Shown: piece after piece, positions 62,112 through 64,000 of the stretch | Layout of the letters: each line of letters opens with the position of its first letter | Position numbering within the stretch: the first letter of the stretch is position 1 | Notes under the pieces: generated by a model | The model's input: the letters and a program-made list of their open reading frames with translations, nothing else | Databases searched by the model: none | Told to the model about the DNA's origin: nothing | Assembly (NCBI RefSeq): GCF_009826935.1 | Contig: NZ_WUMN01000005.1 | Span: forward strand, 1 to 64,000 | Reading direction: 5' to 3' | DNA: 64,000 nucleotides | Source of the DNA: Flavobacterium sp. Sd200 | Lineage (GTDB): Bacteria; Bacteroidota; Bacteroidia; Flavobacteriales; Flavobacteriaceae | Translations under genes and position numbers: made by a program

Positions 62112-64000
62112 TTAAAATGACATGCTTAATCCAATGCTTACAGTTTTAGCTTTAGGATAAGCTAAATAGTCTACGCCCACAGGAGCAATACCGGTTCCTG
62201 AAACGTCTGAATTAACTTCCGGGTCTAAACCGGAGTATTTTGTAAATAATAATAAATTTTGTCCTGTAATAAATAATCTTGCACTAGATATAGAAGGAAT
62301 ACTTTCGGTATTAAGGTCATACCCTAAAGTAGCATTATCCAGTCTTATAAAAGAACCGTCTTCTATCCATCTTGAAGAATATTGTTTGGGCTGCGTTCTT
62401 GAAACACCGCTTGTTACCGCTTCGCTTAAAACATTTCTACCCGGCAGATTGCTTAGGTAGGCTAAATTATTAGCCGTTAAATTATAAACATCATTACCTT
62501 GAGAACCCCTGAAATTAAATCCAAGAGAAAATCTTTTGTATGCTAATGAATTAGTAATGCCAAATGTAAAATCAGGCTGGGCACAACCAATAACTTTCAT
62601 TTCCGGGTCTATAATTTCAACCCCATTCTCGATACCTTTAAATTCTCTGCCGTAAAAGGTTCCTACCGGCAGTCCCGGCTGTATAAGCTGCGCATAAATT
62701 CCCGCAGATAATCCTTGTCCCTGCAATGGGGCCACCTGAATATTATCTCCTTTGTACATACTGTTAGACAGGCTTAAAACTTTATTTCTGTTTCTTGTAA
62801 AGTTTATAGAAGTACTCCAGGTAAAGTCGGATTTTCTAATAATCTCGGCCGATATTTCAATTTCTATACCCTTGTTCTGTACACTTCCTACGTTTGCCAG
62901 TTGTGTACTAACCGCAGTAGGCGAAGGCACAGGAAGGCGTAATAAAAGGTCTGTTGTTTTTTTAACATAATAATCCACGTTACCACTAATACGCCCTTCA
63001 AACAATGTAAAGTCAACACCTGCATTGAATTGGGATGTTTGCTCCCATTTTAAATCAGGATTAGCATATTGTAATGGCAGTACGGTAGTAATTCTTTGCC
63101 CGCCCACAATATAACCAGTAGAGGCGGCACCAAGCCTGGTTGTAGAATTTAAATTCCCTATTTCCTGATTTCCGGTAACACCATAACTGGTTCTCAGTTT
63201 TAAATCTGAAATGGTATTTGATTTAAAAAATTCCATGTTAGAAACCCTCCAAGCTAAAGACCCCGAAGGAAAAACACCCCATTTATTTCCTGACCCAAAC
63301 CTACTCGAACCATCCCTTCTTACTGTTGCCGTTGCAAGAATCTTATCATCAAAGTTATAGTTTAACCTTCCGTACATCGAAATTAACGTGTTACTCCCTT
63401 TAAAGGATGTTACACCCTGGTTTGTACTGGCTGCCTGCAAACTATACCATTTAAATTCGTCAGATAAAAATCCGGATACAGAATTGCGAATTCCTTCATC
63501 AACAAAATATTGATATGAGTATCCTGCAATCGCGTTTACACTGTGTTTACCAAACTGGTTATCATATTTTACAATTGTTTCTAATAACTTACTGTAATCT
63601 TCCAGTTTTTGCACACTTGCATAGCCACCCATTCCCTGTCCTAACGGGTTAGACTTTTTTATGTAAGAATTTCTGTTAATACCCTGGTTTGTATAACCTA
63701 AATTTACGTTTACACTTAAAGGTTTTAAAATTTTATAGGTAGTAGACAGATTACCCAAAAAACGATTATTAGTAACCTCATCTAAAACATCATTAGGAAA
63801 CGAAACCGGATTAACCCTATAGGGTAATACGTGGTTGTAATTGCCGTTTTCATCATAAATGGGATACGTAGGGTTAAAAACATACGACTCGTAGTTAATA
63901 CTTGTACCTGCTTCGCTTCCTACGGTATTTGATACCGGCGAATTGGTTGAAAAAGTTTGTCCGTAATTTACCCTTAAATCAAAAGTTAACTTATCATTTA
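62112..64000 (-). CDS. SusC/RagA-family TonB-dependent transporter, C-terminal part
   Basis: The frame is open to the right window edge, so the N-terminus (carboxypeptidase-like domain, plug) is outside. About 628 residues of beta-barrel are visible. Typical SusC segments are 'RRDGSSRFGSGNKWGVFPSG' followed by 'SLAWRVSNMEFFK', 'LKLRTSYGVTGNQEIG', 'NPDLKWEQTSQFNAGVDFTLF', 'RISGNVDYYVKKTTDLLL', 'NVGSVQNKGIEIEIS' and the terminal 'AKTVSIGLSMSF' beta-signal. It transports pectic oligosaccharides through the outer membrane with SusD and TonB energy. Translation shown from an internal TTG at 63758 would be an artefact. Confidence 0.95.
   Translation of the reverse strand, partial: NDKLTFDLRVNYGQTFSTNSPVSNTVGSEAGTSINYESYVFNPTYPIYDENGNYNHVLPYRVNPVSFPNDVLDEVTNNRFLGNLSTTYKILKPLSVNVNLGYTNQGINRNSYIKKSNPLGQGMGGYASVQKLEDYSKLLETIVKYDNQFGKHSVNAIAGYSYQYFVDEGIRNSVSGFLSDEFKWYSLQAASTNQGVTSFKGSNTLISMYGRLNYNFDDKILATATVRRDGSSRFGSGNKWGVFPSGSLAWRVSNMEFFKSNTISDLKLRTSYGVTGNQEIGNLNSTTRLGAASTGYIVGGQRITTVLPLQYANPDLKWEQTSQFNAGVDFTLFEGRISGNVDYYVKKTTDLLLRLPVPSPTAVSTQLANVGSVQNKGIEIEISAEIIRKSDFTWSTSINFTRNRNKVLSLSNSMYKGDNIQVAPLQGQGLSAGIYAQLIQPGLPVGTFYGREFKGIENGVEIIDPEMKVIGCAQPDFTFGITNSLAYKRFSLGFNFRGSQGNDVYNLTANNLAYLSNLPGRNVLSEAVTSGVSRTQPKQYSSRWIEDGSFIRLDNATLGYDLNTESIPSISSARLFITGQNLLLFTKYSGLDPEVNSDVSGTGIAPVGVDYLAYPKAKTVSIGLSMSF

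Noticed and set aside
63756..63758. TTG codon as the start of the SusC-like protein
   Set aside because: The frame stays open to the window edge and continues typical SusC barrel sequence, so the gene is simply cut by the edge.

Overview
The window looks like a chromosome segment of a Bacteroidota bacterium, most likely Flavobacteriaceae (Flavobacterium-like). The reasons are type IX secretion (T9SS) type A and type B C-terminal sorting domains, a SusC/SusD pair, promoters with TTG...TAnnTTTG boxes, A-rich leaders without strong Shine-Dalgarno sequences, and AT-rich intergenic DNA. Genus is an inference; there is no rRNA in the window.

Layout. (1) 1-7.2 kb is ordinary chromosome: the tail of a T9SS cargo protein, a second T9SS cargo protein, a tricorn-type S41 protease, a DUF2807 (GIN domain) protein and thioredoxin reductase. 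(2) A tRNA-Pro(UGG) at 7.34 kb is followed by a decayed tyrosine recombinase, a bestrophin-type channel and a stretch of gene debris. (3) 9.84-17.81 kb is a compact five-gene operon. It encodes a degenerate SIR2 domain fused to TIR, a membrane-anchored nSTAND1-type NTPase, an exported TPR protein, a patatin-like phospholipase and a SLOG/TRAFs-type Rossmann protein. This is a strong candidate for a multi-effector conflict (anti-phage or suicide) system. (4) 18.0-40.5 kb holds an orphan response regulator and then seven co-directional, tightly packed genes. Several encode giant proteins with no signal peptide (707, 1106, 2840 and 1963 aa). They include a toxin-like protein with a deaminase-like C-terminus next to a probable immunity protein, a tail-fibre-like protein and a peptidoglycan amidase. 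I do not recognise this cluster as a named system; it is the best candidate for something undescribed.

(5) 41.0-49.1 kb holds three minus-strand T9SS surface proteins: two gliding-motility-type C-terminal-domain proteins and one type A GEVED protein. A divergent AraC-family regulator follows. (6) 50.8-64.0 kb is a minus-strand pectin utilisation locus. In transcription order it has SusC (cut by the window edge), SusD, two tandem esterases, GH105, GH43, GH28, a further esterase and two CE8 pectin methylesterases. A hairpin between susD and the enzymes probably lowers expression of the downstream genes.

Regions 2-4 look like an accessory island. They start next to a tRNA gene and contain an integrase relic. 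They are flanked at about 7.53 and 40.91 kb by related direct repeats that encode the same short peptide. They are also patchier in base composition than the flanks. In the conflict operon, the likely logic is nucleotide sensing (degenerate SIR2, SLOG-like), NAD+ attack (TIR), membrane attack (patatin) and an NTP-driven membrane switch (nSTAND1 plus an exported TPR partner). In the pectin locus, methylesterases de-esterify homogalacturonan, GH28 cuts it, SusCD import fragments and GH105 trims unsaturated ends.
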